Assembly: GCA_004802705.1 (NCBI GenBank)
Contig: SGPL01000014.1
Span: 62,001-126,000 of the forward strand
DNA length: 64,000 bases
Direction: 5' to 3'
Source: Bondarzewia mesenterica
Lineage: Eukaryota; Basidiomycota; Agaricomycetes; Russulales; Bondarzewiaceae
Each line of letters opens with the position of its first letter. The stretch's first letter is position 1. The notes beneath the pieces are model-generated. The model was not told the origin of the DNA and ran no database searches. It saw only the letters and a program-made list of their open reading frames with translations. Position numbers and translations under genes: made by a program. Below are positions 21,792-36,531 of this stretch, piece after piece.

Positions 21792-24700
21792 ATGGATAGT
21801 ACTGCGTCCCAGTCGCTCTCCATCCCTCGTCTGAGGCTTACAAGGCACAGTCAAGTCTTGCCTTTTGACGAGGATGCCTCGAACTCTACTCCAACGGCAG
21901 GACCGTCGCGTCTTTCCCCAAACTTCACCCACTTATCCGCGAATGGCGAGCACGATGAACACGATGATTTGGGGGATTCACAGTCTACGCCTCGAGTACC
22001 CCTTCGCGCCTCCTTATCATCTCCCAAAACGACACCTTTGGCGCACTTTGCACCAACGGAAGATACCCCAGCTGCTCGTTTGCGCGCTCTGCTTGCTCGT
22101 GTTCCAAATTCTTCAACTTCTGCCTCTCAAACCCAGCTGCTTCACGAACCTGCACCCCACACGCCATCCGAGCTGGACTCTGACTTTGATACGCCCAAAT
22201 GGAACACCACGGCCGCCAGCGTTGCCCGCGAGAGCTTGAAGGACCTGTTTTCGCGCGCTCTGCGCGAGCCTGGTGATACACCACGGGGGAGCAATGGGAA
22301 AAGAAGGAATAGCATTGACACCAGTGAAGTGGAAGATAGCCCTAGGGTGGAGAAGGTGGCAGAGGAGAGGGCAAAAAATAAGGGGAAACGCATGAGTTTG
22401 AGTGATGAGGAATTGGATAANCCGTCAAGTGCGTTCCTTTGCAATGGATCGGTTGTTAACTATGTGAACTCGGATTTTGCAGAAACAAGCAAGCGTNCGA
22501 ACANNGCNGGGCGTTCTANCTATGCTTCCAATATCGATGCTCTTAGAAACCGNCTCGCGAACTCCTATGCTGATGGGAAAGATTTTTCCNTTNCGGGTTC
22601 AGATCGTATGTGGCATTTGTTTTTCCTCTGTNCAGCCCATTCAACGTTATGCAGATTCCTTNTCCGATATGTACATGTCGGATGGTCCGGTAGACAAGAG
22701 NGACAATACTCCTACTTTATTACGCCACCTTAATTCCTCNGTTGCGTCACCCCCTGCAGCTAGTAGCACACCTATGCGATCTGTCCAGTTTCCCTCTCAA
22801 ATTCAGATGCAGTCAAGTGAGTTGCCCGGGTCCCTTTNATGATTGACCTTNTAATCGAAATTGCTATAGACCTCCTGGACCAGGATTCCGAAATGCAGCG
22901 AGCTATGGGTGCCACCGATACTTCTGAAAGCGAGACAGTGCCAAACGGGCGTCCNTGTAAGTNTTGTGATCTACTCTGTTAATATGAACTTCATATATTG
23001 CCAACAGTATCTTTTCCGCCTCTTCGNAANACGAAAGCATCGGCTTTTGATGCTCGTCCAGCTCCTGCNCTAGCGCGTGCGGGGTCGTTGCCAGAGGATC
23101 GTTTGAAAGGTAATGCATCGGGAAACACTGCAAAGAACATGTCTAGACGAGTCAGCGCGGACAGTGCAGTTTTCTGTAAGTGGACTNAACCTATTTTCCA
23201 NTGTTCCACGTTAATCTCTCAACCAGCATCGCGACCAAGTTCCGACATGTCTTTATCCGACTGTAAGCATCCTCTACCTGACCATCTGTTTTGTGACCTG
23301 ATGTCCGTATNTCTCATAGACATGGAGCCTGCTCCCGGACAGCCTGGCACACCTGNTAAAGATAATTATCAACATCACCGTGTCTCTCATACGCATACTG
23401 GCACGCCGTTGCCCGAGGTCCGGCNGAGAAGGGACAGTATGGTGTCAATTCGAAGTTTCGATAGNGATTTCTCGTCTCGGACTGGCTCAGTGGTCTCGAA
23501 CGCCGACTGTGAGTTCAATTCTGGTGACTTCTTTTGTTGTGTGTTCTCAATCCACTATCAGATCGNGAACGCGTACGTGACTCAGATCGGGAACGCATTA
23601 TTGAGCGTGAACGAGCTTGGAACTCGCCTCGGGCCAGATTATCATCCACACGTTCATCCTCTAGCCTGAGCAACAATCANGATTCAGACAGGATTCGGAA
23701 ATACAGCCGNCCNTCGCGCCCTGANTCTTCTCACTCGACTCCGGACAGGATCCATTTTTCTCAGCAGCCTTCTAGGACCAGTTCTCCTACCGGATCCNTC
23801 CGTAGCTCAAATGCAGATGAAGGCAAGCAAGTCGTTGAGCGTGAGCGCAATTGGAACTCTCCTCAGCCCAAATGGAAACAAAAGCGTTCGCTTTCGCCAA
23901 TTCCACCAGCGGCCCCCCCACCNAAGTCTTCACCCGGACATTCGCGCATCAGGACGCAAAGNCTTGTTGCTGTTAGTCCCAAGACACCCTCGCGCGACTC
24001 TCCCGAAGTTGTCAGACTTCGGAAAGTGAGCGAGTCGTCTCCGTCCACTGCTCGCGTGCGCTCGCCTCNCNCGGTCTCGCCNTCTCCACATCTGGATGCA
24101 TCCTCTCCACCGCATCGTCAGGACAACTCCATACGCCTTCCACCCTCTCCTAATTCTCCCAATTCCCCTGCATCTCCCAAAGTGAATGGGAACCCTCAAG
24201 GCACCGGCACGCCTTCATTTGCATCATATTTCGGTTGGAAGTTTCCACGCAATCGGGCACAGCTNCCGCCTTTGGATTTGGAAGAGAGCTCCACAGAACG
24301 CTCTCCGTCACATCCNCATAAATCGTCTGGTCATCTCGGTTCTTCTTCACGACCGAGTCACATTCCTGTNAGGTCACCCTCGGGGCCTAAAACTAAGCCG
24401 CAAACCGACAGTTCGCCTGCTCAGTCCCCTGATGCTGATGATTCTGCCTTCAAGAAGGGGCANAAGAGGACTACTACAGAGTTCAATGAAGCTAACGGAG
24501 CACTTCCGCNNCGTATCAACGNCGTCGAGTCNGAATTANAAGCAGTCTCTCCGGAAACTGGACATACAGATCTCGTTCAAGGTGANTTNAGTGAGGGTAN
24601 TTCGTCTGGCATCTTGACTTACTATNATGCAGAGAGCGATGAAGATGCGCAGACGGTGGCAACACCTATTATTCGACCTGTGGATTCATTACCCTCAGAA

Positions 24701-26755
24701 CAATTGGTGCCTGCGAATTCTCCATCGCCGTCGCCGCCAGTGCACAGCAATATNTCGCGTTCGGAAAAGGGATTCGGCTCCTCTCGTCCCCAAGATCCTG
24801 TCTCCACTACGCCACCATCATCCCCGCCTCCCCGGAGCGAGCCNAGTGAAGAGGTTGTATCTGCCTTATCAACGCCTCCTCGCCATTTTTCGTTCAGTAC
24901 GTCGAAGATTGAATTTCAGACTCCATCTCCTCCAAAAGGACTGCCAGATCTTCCTGAGATTCCATTGCTCTCCGAGGACGATGGGGCGAATGAGGAGATC
25001 CAGGATCAAACTCCTNGTCGAATGAACGGTAATGGCGTTGGTAANGGCTTGATAGACTTCTCCTCGNTGANAACGCCCAAGCCGCCTGGAGGCTGGGCCG
25101 CGACGCCTGCTCCTGTCCGTAAGCGGGACGCCGATATTCCTGTTCCGTCCGCAACGAACGGAATGACTCGCAGTCGGTCAAACTCGCTGCCCCAAGAGAG
25201 TTCATCAGAACTCACGCCNGCAGCGAAGGTACCTCCGAGATCGAAAACCCCTCCTTCTGCGTTGTCGAGAGCGAATTCCCTCCCCTCGCGGACGCCTGCG
25301 CCTCCAGGCGCATGGTATACCACTCCTGGAACTGTGCGCAGGAGGAGCATAATGAAGGTCCGCTTCGAAGTCTCAGATAGCACACCTTCAGAATCCGGGG
25401 ATGCCGCGGAGAGCAAACCCCTCCCGGAGATCAAATTCCAGATCGACGATTCAGACGCTTCGGGTGTTGTCGCAATGCCTGTGGAACTGGATGTCTCGGT
25501 CTCAGAACCGTCGTTCAACGGCGTCAGGCAATCTTCTCCCATACCATCTGCAGAGGCTAATGGCAATGGCAATGGCAACGGCCATCGCCATGTGGAAGAA
25601 GCTGCTAAGCCTGAGCCACCTAAGACGCCAGCGCATTCTCATTCCTCCCGCCGCAAGTCCCGCAAGTCTCCTAGCATTCGACTTGTCGATGAGTATGGGC
25701 AAGAACGACGCGAGGACGCACCGGCGACCCCAAAGGGCAAGGAGGTCTCTGTGTCCATGCGAATGCCTGGTGGGTCTCTGCAAACGCCGCGGAACAAGAG
25801 CGCGAACAGGAACAAGAACGCGAACAAGAGCGTGGTAAGGATGCTAGACGCGATGGGACGGGAGGTGGAGGAGTCTCAAGAACAAGATGACAGTGACGAC
25901 ACTGTGACTGAAGGTCCTATAGGTCGAGCTGAAGCACTGGCTCGGGTCAAGAAGGCTGTGAATGATCTCCAGGAAGGCCTGAGTGAAGTAGATCGGTGAG
26001 TCGTCTCCTTTCCCGCACCCTTTTGCTTTTGTACTTACTGGCTACCAATTCTAGGTCGACTGACCGTCCCCTCGATGATGCGCGTCTGAGTGAGCTCCAT
26101 GATGTATCAAAGGCCGCTCGTGAAGCAAGGTCGAGAATTTCCAAATCCCTTAAGCAGGCTCAGGATACTCAGACGAGGCTTAGGAGCAATTATGGACCTT
26201 TAAGAGAAAGCATGAGAAGGGCCAAGTTCCTGGTTCGTTGGGCTTGACTCAATTGCTTATAGGAAATGTGCGAATCGCTGATTGTTTTTATTCGCAGCCC
26301 GACATCTTACCGCAACGACGGTTCTCTTGGAACCCTTGGTCGATTTTGAGCATCTTCATTCTGCAAATTCTACTCGTCATCTTTATGTACCGGTACGTTC
26401 GTTCTTGTCAGCGGACATCTGCTCTCTTTCTAACTTGACTACGTCCTTTAGCATTGCGCTACATTATGCGAAACTCCAGTTCCTTACTACTTATTTCGAT
26501 CCATTCTACGGCAACCTTCACCTCCTCCCGACGAAACCCGATGCCGTTTACGATCCAAATCAATTCACCTTCTACCGCTTTTCGATCGGGACCTCCATTA
26601 CTGAACGACTTGAACAGCTTGGCGCTGGGCCATTTGTAGCCGTATGGAAAGGTGCGATGGAAACCATCGCTCGATGGCAGCGTCTAATTTGGGATGCTTG
26701 GGGTGTCCCCGACGAGGTTCAGTATGCCGGCGTGAGGTCCTGGCCTCCGACATGA
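21792..26755 (+). CDS. Large Ser/Pro-rich disordered protein with C-terminal membrane segment
   Basis: I do not recognise a named family. Starting at ATG 21792, the N-terminal exon is rich in Ser, Thr and Pro and includes a short ordered block (RESLKDLFSRALREPGDTP). From 22430 to 23540 the gene is cut into many tiny exons by short introns. One long exon (about 23560-25999) is low-complexity SPSP/TPP sequence with basic patches and an Asn-Gly run (about 25560-25582). The last exons add a coiled-coil-like ARSRISKSLKQAQDTQTR helix, then a hydrophobic helix (WSILSIFILQILLVIFMYR) and a conserved-looking tail ending RSWPPT. The layout suggests a nuclear-envelope, ER or spindle-pole protein held by one C-terminal helix. 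About 45 scattered Ns prevent an exact exon model. Confidence 0.65.
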
Positions 26756-27458
26756 AGGTCTGCCTTTCCCACACGCTTGCTTTGCCTTCATTGCTGTACA
26801 ACCCGCGCTACACCTGAATATCCTTTTCCTCGCCAACCCGTGAATCCGTCCCATGCGATAAACGATCTACTCTTCTCTGTCTTGGTTGTTTCACTCGAAC
26901 TCTCTTATTTCTGCTTTCAAGACGACAAAGTCGTTCACTTGTTTATATGCTTCCTACCTTTTTTTCTCGCGTAGCATTGGTCTTGTAGTTGTATTCAGCC
27001 ATTGCTAGCAGTTCCCTGTTGTATTACTTTATTTATCAATTCATTGAGGCTGAAGCGCTGAAGCGCGGAAGGTGAAAGAACTTGTGCGTTTGTTTGAGGT
27101 CTCAAATTCGCAACTCGAATCCGAGGGGTGACGCATACTGAATTTTAAATAACTGAAAAGGGCCCAAAGCTCGGATCGACGCGTGCAGACCGGGGAGAGG
27201 TTCGGGCGTTCTGTCATGTCTTGAACTCGCCCGATGGCCAAAACCTAGTCTCCGTGGCTGACCATACAGAAGACAGTCGTTCTGTATTAATGTCAATAGA
27301 CAACTCGTCCCGCGGTCAGACTTTCTGCTTGGGCTGCTAGTGTTCGAAACACGGCTGAACCGAAACCACTAAACTTCAAGTTGGCTTGTTCCCGAACACC
27401 ATCAACTATCTTCCGAACTTTTATCATCCGAGTTTGCCACCACCAAACGTGAACTATC
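26756..27458. other. Intergenic, 3' and 5' flanks
   Basis: This 0.7-kb stretch between two genes on the same strand has T-rich sequence typical of a 3' untranslated region up to about 27040. No open frame above 70 codons looks coding. Confidence 0.5.
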
Positions 27459-28283
27459 ATGGCCAATGTCCCTCCCCATCAGCCCCTTCCCATTGCCTTG
27501 CCACCACAAAATGTCCATTACGGCACCGCTACTATGCCTCAACAACCAGCGAACCCACCAACGAGTCATGATCTTGCCAGCGCCTCTCGCTTCAGGCATG
27601 AGGTCACCATGTGTAGAGGTGAGTCCTGTGATGTTGAAGACTATAGTGACGTATCTAAATCTAGCTTCTCACCAGCCCGCGGTGAAGCAAATGTCACCGA
27701 AGATTCAATAGCGGAGTCCATGAAGTATGAACGAAGGCTCCTGAATCTGGCCCAAACGCGTGAGTTTTCCTTCATTGCTGAAGCCTGAATGTGTGTGATC
27801 ATTCTGAGTTCTCTCTAGCTCAGTGGGCAATGAATATCCTCCAACGCATCGATAAAGGTGTTACGAAGACATCACGTATCGTTGCAACGGTCAGTCTTCC
27901 ACTTATGTCTTTCTTAGTCCTTGCCAATGATGCCTGATATCAGCAACACAACTATAATGTTGGCGCCCAAGCTGGTCTATTTGAGGAGGTACCTTTCGTA
28001 GATGGGACATGGCCATGGAATGAGTTCGTTGATGGTCCTGTAAGTTTTTGTCTGCAGATAGCTGATGTTCGTCACTGACACGTTTTCACCCTTTCAGAAC
28101 AATCAACAGGTCCAGCTCCCGCCTCTACGTTCGGAGAATGACATACGCCAGCTTACGCTTGCTCAAGCCTATGCCTACTTCAGAGGCTACCGTCCCGGTC
28201 AACATATGCCTGTTGAGGGTAATGCTCTCAATACTCGAATTTCTGCAATATTTGTGGAGATTGGGCGTGGAGATTTGGCTTAA
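27459..28283 (+). CDS. Uncharacterised protein, five exons
   Basis: A consistent chain of five exons with GT-AG introns runs from ATG at 27459 to TAA at 28281-28283. The predicted product is roughly 220 residues. The N terminus is Pro/Gln-rich and disordered. The middle has a helical ESMKYERRLLNLAQT and AQWAMNILQRIDKGVTKTS stretch. The C-terminal exon reads QLPPLRSENDIRQLTLAQAY then AYFRGYRPGQ and looks folded. No signal peptide or membrane helix is present. I cannot assign a function. The clean splicing and the change from disordered to structured sequence support a real gene. Confidence 0.6.
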
Positions 28284-28498
28284 CATCTGTATCTGAGATT
28301 TGGTCGAAAGGACTTTGTCGCATCTCTTTTATGAAACACCTCTGTTGCCGAAAATCTCCCATGCTGATCACTGTGTTGTTGCCTTTTCGTGATTCGGAAT
28401 TTCTGCCGGAACTTTTTCTCTTCTCTGCCGTTGTCAAGGGCCCACAAGCATATGGCTGAAAAGGTAGCGCCAAGGCCAACCAATGACCCACCGAATGG

Positions 28499-28508
28499 TA
28501 TATAAAAG
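28499..28508 (+). promoter_or_regulatory. TATA box of the secreted-protein gene
   Basis: A TATATAAAAG sequence lies about 220 nt upstream of the ATG at 28729, with a CCAAT motif about 20 nt further up. The implied 5' leader is long (about 190 nt) and pyrimidine-rich, often seen in strongly expressed fungal genes. Confidence 0.55.
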
Positions 28509-28728
28509 GCCGTTGCTCGTCTTGCATTTCCCCAACACATCTGTGCCGGGTGCCAGTTTTTCGTGGCCTTGTCTTTCTTTTCTCCCAAACTCTCCTTCTT
28601 CATCCTGCACTCGTCGCGTAGCAGCCAGTCTGCTCTTTGTTCTCTCATTTCTTGAAGCTTTGATCCATCTTTGTCGGCTTTTAAGCAATCTTCAGTCTTC
28701 ACTTTTCATTTCTGTCAGCTTTATCGTC

Positions 28729-29517
28729 ATGGTCCGCTTCACTCTTCTCGCTGTTTTTGCGTCGGCCCTCCTGGGCGCCGTCAGCGCTGCGCCTATCCGC
28801 AGGGCTGCGTTCGAGTTGCTTGAGTGCGTCTTCTCTTTTTGAAGATTTTCCTGATCATATAGCTGAGCGTACCATCTCTCGCTGTCTATAGCTACTCGCA
28901 ATTCCAGATTTCGGATGGCACAACAGGCGGTGCCGCCGCGGAGGCCAATGCCGTCTTTGTTGGTCAGTGCTGCATATGTCAACGCGCTAGCTCGTGTAGA
29001 GATGATAACCGACACTTCGTCTCTTCGTTTACAGATCCTTTCAACGGCGTGGACTTGGCGACCGTTGACACGACTACGCTTGATAACATGAACACCATGC
29101 GTGAAGCCGCAGAGTCTGCCGAGACCGACCTGTTCAACCCTCAGATTGCTGCGGCGTCTGGCGCTCAGGGTACGTTCCTCTTCCCATATCCCTTCCTCGT
29201 TTCTTTACTGATATGATTGACGTGTACCCGCAGCTACGGCACTTCAAAACGGCAAGATCAAGAACAAGGTCTTGAAGTTGACAGGCGAAGTGCAGGTCCT
29301 GAACATCAAGATCGCTCAAGCTCAGGCCTCCGGCGGTGACACTTCTGCTTTGGAGAGCAGTTTGAGCGACGAGACGTGCGTAGGGTTTTCTATTCCTCTT
29401 TAGATGGACAGTCTCATTGACGAGATTTATACGCATACGACCTACAGGAAGAAACTCAACACCAACATCGCGACGGACCAGAAGAACGCCGGTCAGGATT
29501 CTACGGGCGTTGCATGA
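28729..29517 (+). CDS. Small secreted protein with signal peptide
   Basis: The product is about 180 residues from five exons. The first codes for a classic signal peptide (MVRFTLLAVFASALLGAVSA) with a likely cut before APIRR. A dibasic RR just after the cut could be a Kex2-type site. The mature chain is Ala/Thr/Asp-rich and predicted helical, with blocks NAVFVDPFNGVDLATVDTTT, LQNGKIKNKVLKLTGEVQVL and SALESSLSDET, and it has no cysteines. The tail ends QDSTGVA with TGA at 29515-29517. Such cysteine-free small secreted proteins are frequent in Agaricomycetes. No enzyme domain is visible. A strong TATA box upstream suggests regulated, high expression. Confidence 0.8.
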
Positions 29518-30150
29518 TCTGTTGTTGGAGGTTGTGGGTCTTTCATTTCCATTGGGGTTCATTTTCCATTGGTAGTGTATTTACCTCGGAGTTGGAATGA
29601 GAGGTATTCGAGGCACCCCCTGTTTAGCTGTGTGAGTGAGCATGATCCGATGTGGTTGCTGTGCCTGCAAGTCCCGGCGAGAGTTTTAGTTTCCTTACCA
29701 GCATCTTGGCTGCAGATTTTCCAAAAAGATAGGTTTTTGGATCCTCATCCCGGGTTTCAAACCATTCAATCGTGAGAGGCACTTGGCTAACCGGAAACCC
29801 TACTCCTATCGAGTATGCATACGCGCCCCAAAGCTTGAGGTTCGTTTATGACCAGTGCAAAGAGGACATCACGTTAAGAGACAAGAAAACCATCAAGCAT
29901 TAGTCGCCTTGAGACCTGGCCAAGAATACAAAGGAAGAAAACAGAACCTAGTAACTCACTGCAAACATCACCGTCGTAGCGAGATAATAACGTCAATAGA
30001 CTACAACAAGTACACTCTAGCGCATACGCAAAATCATACCCATTAACAGCATTAAACAGACGCCCCTTCAAGGATCATACAAGCATTCCACTGAGAGAAT
30101 AAATAGGCCACTTAGCTTCTGAGGACAAGGGCGAGAAAGGCAGTAAAGAC
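29518..30150. other. Intergenic between convergent genes
   Basis: About 0.6 kb between the stop of the secreted-protein gene (+) and that of the nucleoside transporter (-). It should contain both 3' untranslated regions. I see no gene, tRNA or repeat in it. Confidence 0.5.
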
Positions 30151-32343
<2,193 letters not shown>

Positions 32344-33706
32344 GTCGGCGACGGTCCAGGGAACTTTGGAGGTCTGCTGCGAGTACGAGGGAGCGAAAGG
32401 CGCTGGGGGGAATGCATAGACGCAGACCGGCTATATAAATTCGAGTGGCTTCGACAGCATGCACCATGCGGTTCATCAGTTTCAGCTCGCCGACCACTAG
32501 ATAAGTGCACGTCGGTCCCCGATATCTCTTATCCTCCCTCACCCTCCCCGTAGACGCGTAAACATAAATTATCTAGGCACTCTGCTTGCCTCCGAATGTA
32601 TCAATGCAATGTTCAACGAGCAGTGCCTTCACCGAAAACGACGCGACAGGTTTTGTCTGAGAGTTATTGGCTGCGCCGCGCACCTCGGCGCATATGCTAG
32701 TGTTCGTACGTTATCATGTGGACTCCGCCAAACAGTTCTCCGGGACTTCAATTTCTCGATCACCGTGTTGGCATCGCAAACCGGGGAAAATATCCATTCT
32801 ATGTAAGTCGTATACATAACCTCCAAGCTTTTGTTTGCTCCAGGTTCAACTCAGTCAAATGTTTTTTTGTTTTTTTTTGCTTTGATCATTCAGATACTTA
32901 ACGGCCGTCGACCGCACGACACTCATTTTTTACTTAGTGGAACATGCTCGACAAGTCCATCAATCCCCTAGCCTCTACGAGTCTGCATGGTCTTCGTCCA
33001 GAATCAGGCTTGGCTAACATGCAAGGCACTCCAAAGGCACTCATTAGTGTATTACGCCCCCGATGGGCGTCGACATGTCGCTTGAGATAAGTCTAAAACC
33101 ATCTTGGCACAGTGGTGCAAACATGCTTATGTACTGCGGGACATCAGTGCATCAGCACTTGTCGGTAAGTATTGAGATAAGCAGCTGCACTTCGGTGACA
33201 CCAGAGGCAGCTAGATGCTGCCGTCTACGGGACTGCAGTGCAGGACTTTCTGACTAGCTCTCGTCCAATTACACCGGACCGTGAGGCCACCCGTACTAAA
33301 GACTCGGTCACCAGTCTAGCGGCCACCGACAGCTGAGTGGAGAACAACTGACCCTCCAGACTGGAAAGTCAGAGGCAAGCACGGGCGCACAGAACCAGGG
33401 ACGCGAACGGAGATCGTATCTCCTTGGCCCAATTGTGAGGACGAAATCACAGTGTGATTACAGGGCCGTTCCCATGAGCCTTCACATAATGGCTCGCGCG
33501 TGGACAGATTCTCTGAAGAGAACGCACGACAAGAAAGCGCCTGCATATATTAGGAGGCCTCGGCCTCTGCGTGCGTCGATGCACCATCCGCGTCCGTACC
33601 TATGTAGTACATCCAGAAGTTAAAGCGACACAATCATAACAGCACACGATCGCGCAAAGAGAGCGTCCGATAGCCTACAAATCTCAGCAAAAATCGGCGC
33701 CGTCTG
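32344..33706. other. Intergenic, upstream of CNT and downstream of DCAF7-like gene
   Basis: The left end is the promoter of the nucleoside transporter, including a minus-strand TTATATAG element at about 32432-32439. The remaining 1.2 kb shows only short frames on both strands without family resemblance. A T-run occurs near 32862-32878. Confidence 0.5.
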
Positions 33707-35166
33707 CTATACCTTCAATGCTTTGATCGACTTGCCCGACACAACCGCGAGCCATTCCCCTGCAGGTGTCGAGTGCCCACTGTTCATCGTCAGTGGCGCA
33801 ATCTGTGGGGACCACGCGAGATTCGTGATCTCGTTCGATGACGAGTACGCCATGATAGGATCCGACAATATGCGCTTCTTCCCATCAGCGGGTCGTGGAG
33901 AGCTTAGGCGCGAGCTTGCATTGCGTGGCGAGGATGTAGGTGGTTGTGAATGGGGCGAGAGGTCCCACAAGAGCACTTGACAATCATCGGCTGAGGTCCA
34001 ATTTTTATCAGTATAAATGCGCGACAGCGAGAGAGGCGAGGAAGGTAGTCACCTGCGGTAGCTAGCAGAGGAGTTTCCGTCGTACTCCACCCAGCTGAGT
34101 TTATTGGTGCTCGGTGTCCTCTGAGTTCCATCACAGGCGCGCCCGGACTGCGCATATCTAGAATTTGTACATCCGACCCGTCCATATGAAATGTTGACAT
34201 ATAATTTGCGTCTGATGGGTTGAAGGCGATGCGAAGTAATGGACATGTGGATGGACGAGACCCTGTGGATGGTGTTGCTGGTGGGTTTTTGGGAGGTGGG
34301 GTTTCGTATAGGATGGTGGAGTGTTCCAGGCTGCGAAGGTCGAACGCACGAAGAGAACCGTCCGCGCCTACGGAGACGAAGATATCGGTGGATCCTGGGA
34401 GCCAAGCGACATCGTAGACTTCCCGGTCATGTGCGATCAACTGTGTGATTGCACTGGATGTGTCTATATTCCAGACAGTGCAGGTCGTGTCTATGGATGA
34501 TGTTACGACAAGGCTGGGCATCTTCTCGTTCCACGAGAAGTTGGTGAGGGGTGCACCCCCGGACTGATTCTGTACTTTAGATTGCTGGACATCCAACAGA
34601 ACACCATGCGATGAGTGAGTACACATGACTTCAAGAGGCATAGGACGTACGCCAGACAATGCAGACTTCAATGTCAATCTATGCCCTCCCGCGCTCGGTT
34701 GTCTCCCTACGAAATTCGACACCGCAGGCGACGCGTCGCTCGTATATTCCCAGACCCTCAATGCATCTCCCGTTGTCGCCAGCAACTCCGTCGTCGAAGC
34801 CTTCTGTGTCCACGCGTAGCTCGACGCCACGCTCGGTTGCCATTGTAAGCTGGTTGCGGGGTATCCATGATTTGCCTCTACGAGTGTCACAAAGTCTGGG
34901 TAGTCGCCATAATCATCCTCGACGAGCACGCGCTCGTCCTGGAGCCCAACCACAGCGATGCGGTTGCGAAAATCCTCAGTGAAGGAGGCGATGCCCATGC
35001 GAAAGGCAGAGCGCGCGCGGAGCTGTTGGCCTGGTGCCGGTGATTTGCACCAGTCGATCGCATGGACAGGCCCTGAAGACAATGCGAGGATTGGAGATAA
35101 TACTTGGGGAAAAAGAGAAGAATACTCACATGGCGCTTCGTACTGAAGCAAGGTCGTTTGTGTCAT
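33707..35166 (-). CDS. WD40 protein of the DCAF7/WDR68 (HAN11) type
   Basis: The product is a WD-repeat scaffold. Family members bind DYRK-type kinases and serve as CUL4-DDB1 substrate receptors. The ATG at 35166 gives MTQTTLLQYEAP, and splicing across the first intron completes EAPWPVHAIDWCKSP, the family's characteristic start. WD blades are visible as FSWNEKMPSLVVTSSIDTTC, then TVWNIDTSSA, VYDVAWLPGSTDIFVSVGAD with GSLRAFDLRSLEHS, VQILDMRSPGAPVMELRGHR, and a last VLLWDL strand. A Ser/Pro-rich loop (about 40 residues) sits before the final blade (EITNLAWSPQ) and the KALKV end. It acts in nucleus and cytosol. An open frame upstream of 35166 is stopped in frame, supporting this start. Confidence 0.88.
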
Positions 35167-36531
35167 TGGAATCGGATGGGAGTGCGAGACGCGTCCAGAT
35201 AGAGCAGGTGTTGATTCCAGTGGCTATGACCGATCAAGTAACTGCAGAAAAATCTCGAGTTTTTGACTACCATCTCAGCCTATGCACCTCAGTCGGCTGC
35301 GTCTCCTCTTTTTCAGTCTCGCCGCTCAATCGTTGGTATGTACCGGAATGCATATTGGGAAGGTAACGGGTGTGGTGTTCGCTCATGCCCGTTGATCAAG
35401 CATGGATATGATTGCTCAACGTAATGATCTCGCTGGCGCATGTGTCATTGTTCAAGTTAAGTACCTCCAGGCTCTATTGCGTACGCCCATATTGTCTTCT
35501 TTTCTCAAGCATTCTATCTCCAGCATCTTGTCTGACTGTGTTGCAGCCTCTGTAGTTTGTCACTTATGTCTCTCCCTTGCAGGTCCTCTTTGAATCTTCA
35601 ATTTATGCGTCTTGCTATTGTACGTGTCCAACCAAGACCTTTATTGTCTTTGTTCACAACCCGGATACTGTGCCGTTGCGTTTGATCATGGAAAACCAAG
35701 TCTGTCAGTTTCGGGGAGTATATCTCTCGTCTCGTCAGGTTGATATCCTCAGGAGAATTATGTAGGGCAAAGCTTGTGCAAAGCTAAATGTTTATCCAAG
35801 CACGAGCACCGACGTATCCTGATCGTTCCTTTTCCTTCCCTTCGCCTCCGGCCCACTCCACGAGCAATGTCTATTGAGGCTTGGTTACTGAAGCACCTAG
35901 CTCAGAGCGTGCATGCCCTTTCGCGATACGCATTGCAAGTTCATATCGGTAGCGCTTCCTGACACTTATCTCGGGGTCCGTACGCTACCCTTCGACACTC
36001 GTCTGCTTCAGATATCTCCCAATGTTGCGATATGCCAGTGTGACAATTAGAATACCGATACTTAGCAGATGCCTGCAGATGTGTTTCCCCGATGCAGGTG
36101 TTTTCCTACGCCCGTCCGTATTCTCCTAATTCCTAGTCATACCATCAGATTCAGATCCATAGGAAGATTCACTGGTTTTGATCCATAACCTGTGATGTCA
36201 CTTGCCCAGATTTCGATCTGTGTCGCTCGTTTTTTCTTGGTCCTACTTTCAAAAAAAAAAAAAAAGATACAGCACCGTCGCATGGAATTGATGAATCCAT
36301 GAACAAGCATCACTAAGATAATTAATACATCATAAAGGAGGCATGACAGGCATGAAAGTGAGAGCAGACGAGCGTGAGGCCGTGAACGAAAGCAGGTAAT
36401 ACATGATACGTCCAGGGTGAGCAAACATGATGAAGGCGGTAGATGAGGATGCAGATCGGTGACAAGCGTAGCGTGGCGAATGAAAACAAAGTTAGAAATC
36501 GACTAGTAAGATAGCTAGCAAGGATTCGATC
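35167..36531. other. Intergenic, no gene supported
   Basis: About 1.4 kb upstream of the DCAF7-like gene and downstream of the sugar porter gene. It has only frames under 100 codons. An A15 run lies at about 36250-36264. No tRNA or repeat was recognised. Confidence 0.5.
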
